Notes under the pieces: model-generated
The model's database searches: none
Told to the model about the DNA's origin: nothing
What the model saw: the letters and a program-made list of their open reading frames with translations, nothing else
Shown here: positions 11,180 through 20,753 of the stretch, one piece after another
Layout: the number at the start of each line of letters is the position of its first letter
Numbering within the stretch: the first letter of the stretch is position 1
Translations under genes and position numbers: made by a program
Source of the DNA: Ustulina deusta
Lineage: Eukaryota > Ascomycota > Sordariomycetes > Xylariales > Xylariaceae
Reading direction: 5' to 3'
DNA length: 64,000 bases
NCBI GenBank assembly: GCA_023159155.1
Contig: JAJNNX010000003.1
Location: forward strand, 1,364,001 to 1,428,000

Positions 11180-12946
11180 TCAATTAATAATGAAATTGTG
11201 CAGCGCCTGCCGTGCGGGCTTCGCCTTCTCCCCTTCTACCTTGAGGCTGAGAATACGATAATTTCCCAGCCATAAACCATCGTGCACTCCTCTCGGGGCC
11301 GCCAAAGGAGAATCGGCGAGGTCCCAGAATATGAGATTCACGCCTGGTAGGTGTTGTTGTTCGGACCCGTTCTGCTCTTGTCGGGGCTGCTGTTGTCGAT
11401 CCCCTTCTTGTTCTTCCTCGAATGGGATTAGATATTTCTTGTGAGGAGACGGGGTTTCTTGTCTGGTGTTGGTGGTGTTGTGGTGGTTTTTGGTGGGAAA
11501 TGCCATCATGCTGGGTCTGTTGGTCCGCGATAACCCCGTCGTCGTCGTCGTTGGCTCCGCTGCTGCTACTACTGCCTCGAGGATGATCCGCTTCTGCCTC
11601 CCTTGGCGGTCGCGCGAGAGGAACCATAGAGGGCCTATCGCCGCTTGGCGACGGGTCAGCGTGCCGGGTGCAGTCCCGGCTGGGATCCGCGCTTCCTCGT
11701 CGTCGCATGCTTGGAGGATCGGGAGAGTGAGCTGGCGGTCGCGCTTTGTGATCTTCGGCGCGTGGGTCAGAGGTGCTGCTGCGGGGTCTGGGTCCTGGCC
11801 TTGGGGCTCGTGCGGCGGCACGTGCAGACCTGCCCGCAGACCGTCGATCAGCATCTGGGTTGCGATGGGTGTTACCAGGGCTTGGAGCGCGGCTACTGTT
11901 GTGCAGGCCGGCGGGATGCGGAGCGCGAGGGCGTCCGTCGGGTCCCGAGGCGTCTGGGCGAGGACCACGCCGTGGTCGAAGACGGAGTGGTCCAGGGTTT
12001 GCAGAGATACGCCCGTCATCTCCCGGCCCGCGAGGAGGGTGTGCTGCAGCGGGGCCGGGCCGCGGAGGTCGGGGAGTAAGGAGGGGTGGAGATTAAGCCC
12101 GCCGTATTTGGCCGTGCGGAGGAGACGTGGGGGCACAAAGAGGCCGAATGATACGGCTATTATTAGGTTGGTTTTGGCGGGCATCTGGGATTTTTTTTTG
12201 TTAGTGCGTGAACGTGATGTGTGGATAGTGGAGGGATGGAGAGAGGTGGACTGGGCAGACTGACTACCTAGGATGTCCTTCCTAGGTGTGGTGACGTACG
12301 TTCCATCCTGTAAATGTGTCCCTCTCGTGGATTTGGAGACCGAGACTGCTTGCTAAGCTTCGAACCGGCGCTATAGGGGTCGTGAGGCATTAGTGCTACT
12401 AGGTTTTTGATGTACGATTGATGAATGAATGCGTGAGTGAGTGAGTGAGTGGGTGGGTTGAATAAATGACAGGAATAGAGTTGGGATTTGAGACTCGAAG
12501 AAAAGACAGCACTAAGTGCGGAGAGAAAATTCAAGCGGGCTTTGGGAAATAGTGTACTGACGATCCCGGACAATCTTGTACCCACGACCAGTGCGCTTGC
12601 CTGGGCGCACTACGACGTCGATAGACCGGATGAGGTCAGGGTTTCGGACATGTTCATCGTGAAGCGCTTTCAGCGAAGCACAGCTGAAGTCGTCAGACCC
12701 GCAGAAGAGGATGTGCAGAGGGTCTGATGTCTTCTTGGGAGTAGTTAAATATCGTCGACCCTGATGAGGGAATGCTGCTGATACCTTATGCTGCTGCTGC
12801 TGATGACTTTTTGTCGTGTAATGATGGGTATGGCGGAAGAGATAACCCGTTATATGGCGTGGGGTTGTATGTTGCCATGAGCGGGACGAACACAATAGCA
12901 CCGCAGACCTCGTTGTCGCTTCGAATGGGCCGAAGAGAGTGTTCAT
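11180..12946 (-). CDS. FMT1: Mitochondrial methionyl-tRNA formyltransferase
   Basis: Three exons, 12946-12562, 12370-12300 and 12184-11180, give 486 residues. It transfers a formyl group from 10-formyl-tetrahydrofolate to Met-tRNA for mitochondrial translation initiation. The N-terminus is rich in Arg, Ser, Thr and His, as in a matrix-targeting peptide. The transferase domain starts at DPLHILFCGSDDFS. The catalytic set is visible: Asn183 and His185 in NLHPSLLPDLRGPAP, and Asp222 in FDHGVVLAQT. Intron 1 (191 nt) uses GTCAGT and TATAG and contains a GTGA microsatellite. Intron 2 (115 nt) uses GTACGT, CACTAAC and CCCAG. Across them the reading VRDPPVRSLASSLG to RDTFTGWNMPAKTN is continuous and family-like. 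The C-terminal part has a long Gln/Asn/Thr/Glu-rich insertion (roughly residues 385-440), probably disordered. Confidence 0.92.
12433..12450. repeat. (GTGA)n microsatellite in FMT1 intron 1
   Basis: About four and a half GTGA units lie inside the first intron of the formyltransferase gene and run on into GGGTGGG. Confidence 0.9.
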
Positions 12947-14539
12947 GGTTCAGGAAGGGCTGTCCGTGGAGACGGGACTTTGAGCGAGTGCAAGTGCTCT
13001 GTCCTCTCTCATCAGGCAAGCTCACTCTCCTCGATGTATTGGGAGGTGCCGAGAAGAGCAGTTGAGTCTTTTTCACAGATCCACTAACGTGCAATGAGAT
13101 ATGAGGGATGATATATTATAATCAATCAATCTGCCTATAGCATTAGAACAGACCCAACATCAATGCAGGCGTAAAATAGGAGCCCAGGCACTTTTTGCTT
13201 ACCTACCTGCGTTTTCACGTCCCCTATCTTTCAGCCACTTCCCACTCTGCACCAGAGCGTTCTAGATTATGAAGCCTGTGTGATTTGTCTTCTTCATGGA
13301 AATGTTGCAGGATTCGGGATAACTCAATTGCCTGAGATCTCTTGCATAAGGTAGAAACGGAAGCTGTCGTCTTCCATCATGATCATCTTGTGATTGGATG
13401 AGCATTGTGGCGTTGGCAAGATGTGGCTGGTTCTCTTCGGTGGCACGACTGGGTGGCTGGCTTGCTTATCTTATCGCTCGCTATATCATCTCCCCCCTTC
13501 CCATTCTACAAGTACAAAAGGCTGCTTTTCTCTGCTTGTATTTTATTCCAACTGAATGAACCATACCTACCTGTAGGTATACCCTTTGATGTATGTCAGG
13601 ACCCATGGACAACATAACGATCTTACAGAGCTCGGGACTATTCAAATCAAAGGGATTTACGAATACGACAAATTAACAGTTTGAGAAACCAGGCCAAGCT
13701 TGTCAACATGGTTTCTTTACTTAGTGTGGTTGCCAAGGTATCATCAGCCCGGTCGAACCCCCTGCTAACCATGGGAACACCCTCAGTTTCCCCATTATAT
13801 CAGGGTTCCCTACCGTGAATGTAGTGTAGCTCATTACGTATCTGAAAACATGGTGCTTCAAAGAAGTCGAGGGTTTAGCTTATGTTAACAAGAGAGCGGC
13901 ATAACTTGTGTAGAAACCTACGTTAGGCAAGAAAATGGCATCTAAATAAAATGAAACTAGACCCTCTTTAAGTCGGTCTCTCGTCTGCTGTCTTAGGACT
14001 ATGGCTGTTCCAAAGGACAGGGTATTCCTATTCCGGTAATTACCCATCGATCTCAATGAGGGTCCTTCTTGTGCTTCATCAAATAAGAAGATAACGCACA
14101 GTTGCTACTTACACGGTAATTGGCGCGACATGTCACAGCCAACACAGATCTTGAGCGAGACCAAGTCACAATAATTGCTGAATACTCGGTGCCCTGATCC
14201 GTCTACCAGCGGGTTCTCGGACTCACATGCGAGAATCCGGAACAATGTAAGATCCCGAATCACCCTGGTCCTTTTTGCAGGATCCTGGATGATGCCCTCC
14301 GCCTCCCTCCACCTTCTGCTTCCTTGAAGATAGAAGTGACAAAATATTGTCTAAAATGTGCGAGAGCAATCGTGAAGCCGACGGAAAGGATTCCCAAATC
14401 TGCAGCTCGAGGCGACCGGAAAAGCCTCCGTCTCATCATCCTTGTTAGACACACCGGATATACCGGTAGGTATTGTACTTGTTAACCTGGCGCCAATGCA
14501 GTCATGGGTATGCTCCTCTTCACCGAGGACCGCTCTGGA
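12947..14539. other. Intergenic region without recognisable genes
   Basis: This is the upstream flank of FMT1 and the 5' flank of the GPI-protein gene. Open frames of 60-100 codons occur, including one overlapping the FMT1 start on the same strand (13094-12786), but none has a domain, a signal peptide or splice support. Confidence 0.5.
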
Positions 14540-14546
14540 TATAAAA
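14540..14546 (+). promoter_or_regulatory. TATA box of the GPI-protein gene
   Basis: TATAAAA lies 117 bp before the ATG at 14663, a fitting distance for a fungal core promoter with a short leader. Confidence 0.5.
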
Positions 14547-14662
14547 CTATCTACCATGGCCTCCGTATATTTTGCACTTTTCCTATCCCCCGCCGCACCT
14601 CACCCGTCCACGTACCCAGCCACCAACCCTAAAGCCTAAAGCTACCCAGGTCAACGGAAATC

Positions 14663-15259
14663 ATGTACAACGCAAAGGTCCTCCTCTCCGTAGCCGCCTT
14701 CACGGGCGCCTCCATGGCTCAGACCAGCACTACATTTCCCGACCCGGCATGCGAGAGCTCCATAGTTGGCCTTTTCGCCGCTGCTCCAACGGTCCCACCT
14801 GAGCTCGATCTCCCTACAGGTGCTTTGAACGCCCAAGGAAAGCCAGAGGACTACGTGTCCGCCATATGCAGCTACGCCAATGAACTGCCCGCGTCGGTAT
14901 TGCCCGTGTTCGCGACATGGGGCTCCAGCCTCCTCGAATATGCTGCCACCGAGCTCGCTTCATACGACGGCGTCATCACGAAGTGCATTGCTACCGGAGC
15001 AGCGGGTGCTTCCATAACCAGCTACATCCACTCCATTGCCAGTCACCCGGGCGAGCTATGCAAAATCACGAGATCCCCCTCCAACGGCACCGTCTCCGCC
15101 ACCCCTTACTCGACACCTACAGGCACCGGCATCAGCATCAGCATCAGCACTAGCAGCCCTGCCACGTCAATCCCCACAGCCGGTGCTGCCAGACCCACTG
15201 GCGTCCTCGCCGGTGCCGCGGCCATCGGTGGTGTTCTTGGTGCCGTGGCCCTTCTATAA
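14663..15259 (+). CDS. Small secreted, GPI-anchored, Ser/Thr-rich cell-surface protein
   Basis: A single exon of 198 codons. Residues 1-19 form a signal peptide (MYNAKVLLSVAAFTGASMAQ, cleavage probably after SMA). The mature domain, about 110 residues, has four cysteines (contexts ACESS, ICSYA, KCIAT, LCKIT), which could form two disulfides. A Ser/Thr/Pro-rich stalk follows (about 135-175), then a C-terminal hydrophobic segment of small residues (GVLAGAAAIGGVLGAVALL), as in GPI-anchored fungal wall proteins. The pattern recalls the group often labelled 'infection structure specific protein', a label I give from memory only. It is not a CFEM protein, which would need eight cysteines. A TATA box lies at 14540. 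Confidence 0.8.
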   Translation: MYNAKVLLSVAAFTGASMAQTSTTFPDPACESSIVGLFAAAPTVPPELDLPTGALNAQGKPEDYVSAICSYANELPASVLPVFATWGSSLLEYAATELASYDGVITKCIATGAAGASITSYIHSIASHPGELCKITRSPSNGTVSATPYSTPTGTGISISISTSSPATSIPTAGAARPTGVLAGAAAIGGVLGAVALL

Positions 15260-18158
15260 GCACCAAAACAGTCCAGCAAGCTGGATACAGGCGCGCTTTA
15301 CGCGCTCTTCAATTTCACTAACATCGACGACGAGGTGGCGGGCCTCTCCGGACTATCCCTAGCTCCGCCAGGAGCCGTGTTCACGATGGAGGGATGAAGA
15401 GAGCTTTTGGCGCCTTTCGGCTCTCCACGCTAATACCAACCCAATTGGCACCAAAATTTCAATTCAAATCCAAAAGTCTACTGTTAGATTAGCAATAGAT
15501 TTGATATTTTAGATACCCTCGCGCTATTTGCCCTGCTAGCCACTAATATCCCAAGACGCTGTATACAATTTTGACTATAGGGTATGGAGATCCTAGGCCC
15601 TGCTCCTGTCTGACTTATTTGGTTTTCTGGCTACGTGATTTGTTGTGATGTATGTCATGGGATCGATCGACTTTAACCGTTGGAAAACAGCGTTGAAGTT
15701 TTTGTTGAACAAATGTCACGGAGTATATAAGCTGCTATTGCTGACAATGGACTAGCAACGTTGTTTTTGCCGACACAACAAAATCTGTGACCAAGACATC
15801 ACGACCCCCCACCAACGGTGTTTGATTTTTGGAGGGGGGGGGAGGGGGGGATTCGTGCCTTTCGTGTCTTGTTTGGTACTCTGCATGTATTACACGAGAT
15901 AACAATCATTAGCGCTATATTCTCGACTTTCCCAGCTCAGTCGGTCTCGTATTAAGAATAGAATCTGTTGGGTTTCTAACCCCTTTTCGCAGATCAGTAT
16001 ATGCCAATGCACGAACCGTTGGTTATACGTGCCGTATTTAAGTTAAACGTGGACCAATGTGGTTCTCCCGGTGGTTTCCAAATGGCCAATAGGAGTAATT
16101 AGCACTTATGAATATAGACATATGTGGAAAGACAGGACAACTACCTAGTCGTCATTCGGACCCCTTTGACTTAGACCCGCACTTTTCGACTCTAGCAGTG
16201 TCCTACCTGGCCCATCAACATCATATGTATTATGTGTTGATATCTAAGCAAATAAATAAGCGCTTGCCGCTTCCGATCGTTATTTCTACTACTAGCCGTA
16301 GGAGCCCGCCCTTTCGGGTCGTTTAGCCCCAGCTAGGTGGACATCTCGTCTAGGTTCCGGAATACGCTAGACTTAGAATCGAGTTCGTGCATTTTTTGGT
16401 AGACTAGGCGGCGGTTCGAGGTAAATGCTGGGCATGGTACCAGGTAAACGCATGTTTCCACGTCCCCTTTGGCTTGCTTTCTCTCCATTCACGGGTACTT
16501 CATGGGTAGATAGAGCGATACTACGGACGTCCAGCCGGGATAGTTCTACGTTGGATATTAACCCAATTACCTCAAAGACAGCCAAAAGTATCCCAACTTC
16601 GAGTCAGCTTTTGGCAGCGATATATCCAATGATGATTGGGTCCGAGGTCAAGAAGAAGAATACCTAGCATTCACAGAGGAGAAAAGGCTCCCTAAGAAAG
16701 CTGCCACAAAGAAGAATTATCTTGAAAAACGTGACTTGTTAAACGCCCTGCAGGGCCTGCGTACCCAAGTTTCCCCTAGTACACACATGTCTATTTCTAG
16801 GCGCTGTCTCGCGCGGGTGGCCAAACTCCCCTTATCCACACAACGTATGCGTCCGCCCGTGGAACTCGGCCCCCGACTGGGGCGGGAAAATGCATGTGGG
16901 AGCCAGGATGCACAGTCATCAATATTGCCGGCATCTCACACACCTTGCCCGGGCGCTGAAACAGGGGCGAGCCACTCGTCTCGAGCTCAGCGGCTTTACG
17001 AACTCGTCAGGTAACCAGGTAGTGGGGATCGTGAAAAGAACCATCACCCGAAACGCCAAATATGTAAAAACAAAGAAGGAGCTTCGCCCAGAGCGCCTGG
17101 TCCTGCTAGACATCTCCTTTATCACCTCGGTCACGCTAGAACCACCTGGCAAGCATTTTGGACCTGACGGACCTGGACGTAGACGCCAAGAAGCCGCCGG
17201 CAGGGCGAGCCCGCTGCAAGAGACCCCCGGCACGCCGAGCCTCGAACAGCTGAGTGTAGAGACGGCTTGCCGTCATGATGCACCCCATGCACCGTTCAGC
17301 CTACTTAAACAACGAATTACCTAACAGCATGCAGCTCCATGACATCTGGATGCCGCTCGCCGAATTCTATACCTCGCTGGCGCTCATCGAGAAGTTCATG
17401 GCCCTAGAGACAATTATCAAGTACGGGCATGGAGTGGCAGAAGACCAGTGGCCATTGGTGTGTTTCGGCCGATGATGGCCACAGGGGACAGACACAAAGG
17501 CAGGTTGTCTACCTCATGTTATCTTTATCTTTCTTTCTCTGCCTTTTTTTTTTTGGTTTACTTTTTATAACCCTTCTTCAATTGGGATGTTTTACAAGGC
17601 ATGATTATACGAAATCTGTAGATGGACGTACGTACACACAACATGTGTAATAAACCAAGGCCACTGAGTGTAACAGTGTTTGATCGTTTAATACAGACTG
17701 CCCCTTGCTGTTTACGTGCTCATTTTGTTTCTACTTTGCTTGCCTCTATGGTGTGGGAGGCTATCCTGCTGGAACCTATAAAAAAAAGCAAAGAGGGTTT
17801 TTTTTTGTACAGGAATCAAATGTCTGGAGAAGAAATATTATTGTTATGTAGACATGAGGATTGACTGTGTTGAACAGAGAGATAGGACAGCAACCAACGA
17901 GAATCGGAAAAGGGGGATGGGGAAAAAACACGATTTTAAGCGCGAGATTTCCTAGTGCATTCATTCATTGCCCAGCCAAAAGCTTTCCTGTCCTAGATAA
18001 AGGTTGTTTAGAACATGGCTCATTGCAGGAGCGATTTGCTCGTCATGATGTTAACGCCATATAATTAATATCGGAAGACCAGAAAAAAAAAAGGAAAAAG
18101 GAAGATAGAGAAAAAGGGAGACAGTAAAATTTCGTAGTTGGGAAAGAAAGTATTGGAT
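15260..18158. other. Intergenic region with a possible gene remnant
   Basis: A run of G interrupted by single A lies at about 15830-15850. A frame open from 16562 to 17014 (+) without ATG has a composition rich in Lys, Glu and Asp in its first half (for example GQEEEYLAFTEEKRLPKKAA) and may be a decayed exon. A second frame at 17275-17475 (+) reads IWMPLAEFYTSLALIEKF. Neither matches a family I recognise. The rest shows nothing. Confidence 0.4.
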
Positions 18159-18165
18159 AAAAAAA
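18159..18165 (-). terminator. Pol III T-run terminator of tRNA-His
   Basis: Seven T on the minus strand, 28 nt beyond the tRNA 3' end, is the first run long enough to stop RNA polymerase III. Confidence 0.6.
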
Positions 18166-18193
18166 CTCGTTCCTGAAGAAATTCAGAAACAAT

Positions 18194-18283
18194 TGGCTGT
18201 GCCAGGAATCGAACCTGGGTCTATTCGGAGCTTGACAGCTAGATGGCCACAACGAATTGTACTCACCACTATACTACACAACC
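18194..18283 (-). tRNA. tRNA-His (anticodon GTG) with an 18-nt intron
   Basis: A full cloverleaf can be drawn. The acceptor stem GGTTGTG (18283-18277) pairs with CACAGCC (18201-18195) with one G-U pair; discriminator A73 is at 18194. The D arm holds TAGTATAGTGGTGAGTAC, close to yeast tRNA-His. The anticodon stem ATTCG/CGAAT encloses TTGTGG, with GTG at 18250-18248. An 18-nt intron (18246-18229) follows position 37, the standard eukaryotic place. The T arm is CCAGG-TTCGATT-CCTGG. The mature tRNA is 72 nt. The base before the acceptor stem is not G, so the extra G-1 needed by histidyl-tRNA synthetase must be added after transcription, as is usual in eukaryotes. Confidence 0.95.
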
Positions 18284-18466
18284 TTTTTGAGCTGGTTTGA
18301 TGGAACATTGCAGGGGTATACCATACCATAACCACCACTAGTCTACTTTTGTTCACCCGAAAAAATCCCGACTCTATCTCTCTCGGTCCCTGTCTACAAA
18401 TACTCAGTTTTGAAAATAACTCCTTCATCCCTTTTAATTTCTGTAAAAAAAACTTCGTGATAACTT

Positions 18467-19630
18467 TTAATCCGTGGATAACTTTGGCCTCAATGAAAGT
18501 TGTCTTTGGCTGGAATCGGTACGAATTGTCAATCTCCGTGTCTTCGGCAAGCGATCAGTCGTCGGCCGGGTTTTCCAAATGGAGTTACCGGCGACCGCAT
18601 CCAAGTAGCGCAGCACCCTTTGGAAGACGGGATGCTCGGATTCGTTCACGGCTACTATCAACGGGTTGGCCTTGTATATGTCGCGTCCCTCGATGAGCTT
18701 ACCATCGACATCTTTCTCGACGATGGTGTCGATCAGCGTTATCTTGGCCGCTACTGAGCTTGATCCTCCGCCGTGTTGTGCAAGACCGGTCCCTTCGTGT
18801 GCTGTTTGAACCGCTGAACTGTTAGAGGAGTATCTTCTAGGCCGAAGGCGTCGCCCGCATCAGTATCATTCGGCATGACAACATCGTAGAAACCCCCCAG
18901 TTCTATGGCAAATACGTTCAGATTTCCGACAGGGCGATGAGCTCCAGGCCAAACCTGCCATTTCCTCGGGACAGTACGAAGAGCTGACACAGCGGCGCGG
19001 TGCACTTAGACGTCGTCTACGGAGTCGGGATGTGAATGGCATCTTGTGATAGTGCTAGCCAAAATACGAGACTGCGGACTGGAGGAACGGCGTTGCGTTA
19101 TGCACCTCCCTGATTCCGTGCCTGCGAACAGTGGGGTGTTCTCCTCAGCTTCAAAATACTCTTGTGTTATGGAGTGAACGAACCTCACAATCTTGCTTTC
19201 CGGCTCAATGACGACGAGGCCGCTGCAGTACTCGATCAAAAGGTCTGTTGGGATGATGTTGTCCTTGCTTAATTCCATGTCATCTTGGTCAACAACTAGC
19301 GTGTGGGTGAGTCGATGAACCGCCGGCGCTCCCCCGGCTATCTTTAACCTCAAGGTTATCTATGAGGTGATGAGACCATTCAATTGGGTTACTCTCTCCA
19401 TGACCTCGCCCATCTCCTTTTCCAACAGAGGCCACAACACATCTCGAGACAGTCTCCGCAGCGAGCTACCGGGTCTCAACCTGCGAGCGAAGTCGCCGAT
19501 ACGCTTCTTGAAGCCATTGAGGAGTGTTAGAAGTCGTCTAGCAGCTTGGTGTCCTTCTTCAACCTCGGCATCAAGGGGGCTAGCGCACCACCCTCGACCA
19601 CAAGTTCGTCAGCCTGAGCCGGCGCGTGGG
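18467..19630 (-). pseudogene. Relic of a NACHT-type NLR (STAND) gene lacking its NACHT core
   Basis: On the minus strand a degenerate frame reads AARRLLTLLNGFKKRIGDF, then LWPLLEKEMGEVMERVTQLN, which resembles the helical segment just before NACHT in fungal NLR proteins. After an in-frame TAG near 19360, and with no Walker A or B motif between, it reads IIPTDLLIEYCSGLVVIEPE and VRFVHSITQEYFEAEE. This resembles the winged-helix end of the NOD module, where LVHYTTQEYFE-like words are typical. About 300 codons expected between these parts are missing. Downstream frames at 19005-18751 and ending near 18467 (ANPLIVAVNESEHPVFQRVL) continue coding-like sequence broken by stops. Such genes act in fungal self/non-self recognition. 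I infer an internally deleted, decaying copy; an unseen intron cannot be fully excluded. Confidence 0.5.
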
Positions 19631-20753
19631 CAACATCAGTGCAGTCAGTCTCGCACAAGCTTAGTGGTTGCTGAGACTAGCTGAATGACCGATGCAACGG
19701 CACTGACACCATCAGCCATGATGGCGCGACCTTTCGTCAAAGATTAGATTACAACGGTAGGGAAATGATTATAACAATGCTCCCTAGAAGAGGGGCAACT
19801 ATTCATGCCAGCCTTGCCAGCCTTGCCAGCTATGTCCCCTAAAACACACCCTGGTCTACCTGGGTTACGTGCGTCAGCACCGAACATGGCATCTTGCAAC
19901 TCAACGTTGACGTCCCAATTCAGTAAAGAGATGTGCTAAGACACCCTCGTTCAGCCTGTATCATCAACAACACTAGTTCATAGACAAATAGGTAGGAGAT
20001 ATACGTGGGATGCCTATGTACTACATTAAGGCAGTAGGCCGGGAGAGCATTCTTTCCTACAACAACAGTGATAAGCATGTTTATTGTTAGTTTCTGCAAG
20101 CTTGGGGACTGGTCTAGCTGGATTCAGGTCAAAAGCGGCATGGTTTAGCTGGAATTCCCACCACTGTACTATCTAGCATGGTATAACCTATCTATCTCTG
20201 GAGTTCTGCTCCTCGCTCTCCCTAAGAGCCTGACGAAGTAGTTCAATATTATACTCGTACAAATATAGGTATTAAGACTTATTTATGGACTGCTGACTAA
20301 GTAGTAGGTAGGTAACTTAAGTATTCTTCCCCTGGCCCTTTAAGGAGACCTGTCTCCCGCCTTGCCTGATCTCGTAAGCACGCGTGTAGTTAAAACTGTT
20401 ATTGGGGATCAAAGGAATAAAGAGCCCCATCATACTCAACGAATCTTCCCATTCACTCATTTCTATCGAGGAACATACCGTTCGCAGCGGTTAATTGAAT
20501 AACTGCTCTCCCATCTCTTCAATTTCCCACGACTACGTCTTCAAAGAGCGCGCCCGTTGACAACAAATCGTCAAGTATGGAAGGGAGAGTACTTGGATAG
20601 TAGGGAAGAGATCTCTGCCGCTAAGCCATTGACGTGATAGCCAGCCCGCCAAAGACCTAAGTGGCGTGTTCTCGTAGTTGGCGTTGTGTCGTATTCCATT
20701 AGAGCTTTCTATGAAATGCTGAAGGCGGTGGTATATCCACATGACCCCACAGA
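19631..20753. other. Intergenic region without recognisable genes
   Basis: It holds a short tandem CCAGCCTTG/CCAGCTATG repeat near 19808-19832 and TACCTA-type words near 20260-20320. A 69-codon frame (20742-20533, minus) directly downstream of the SH3-SAM-PH gene is probably its 3' untranslated region. Confidence 0.45.

Noticed and set aside
11466..12263. 265-codon plus-strand frame (Arg/Gly/Ala-rich)
   Set aside because: It lies antisense to the third exon of the formyltransferase, whose catalytic motifs are intact; high GC removes stops on the opposite strand.
12786..13094. 102-codon minus-strand frame upstream of FMT1
   Set aside because: It overlaps the FMT1 start on the same strand in another phase and has no domain; probably leader sequence.
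15832..15850. G-run as a possible telomere-like or G4 element
   Set aside because: It is a simple poly-G with single A breaks, not a telomere repeat (TTAGGG), and has no regular spacing.
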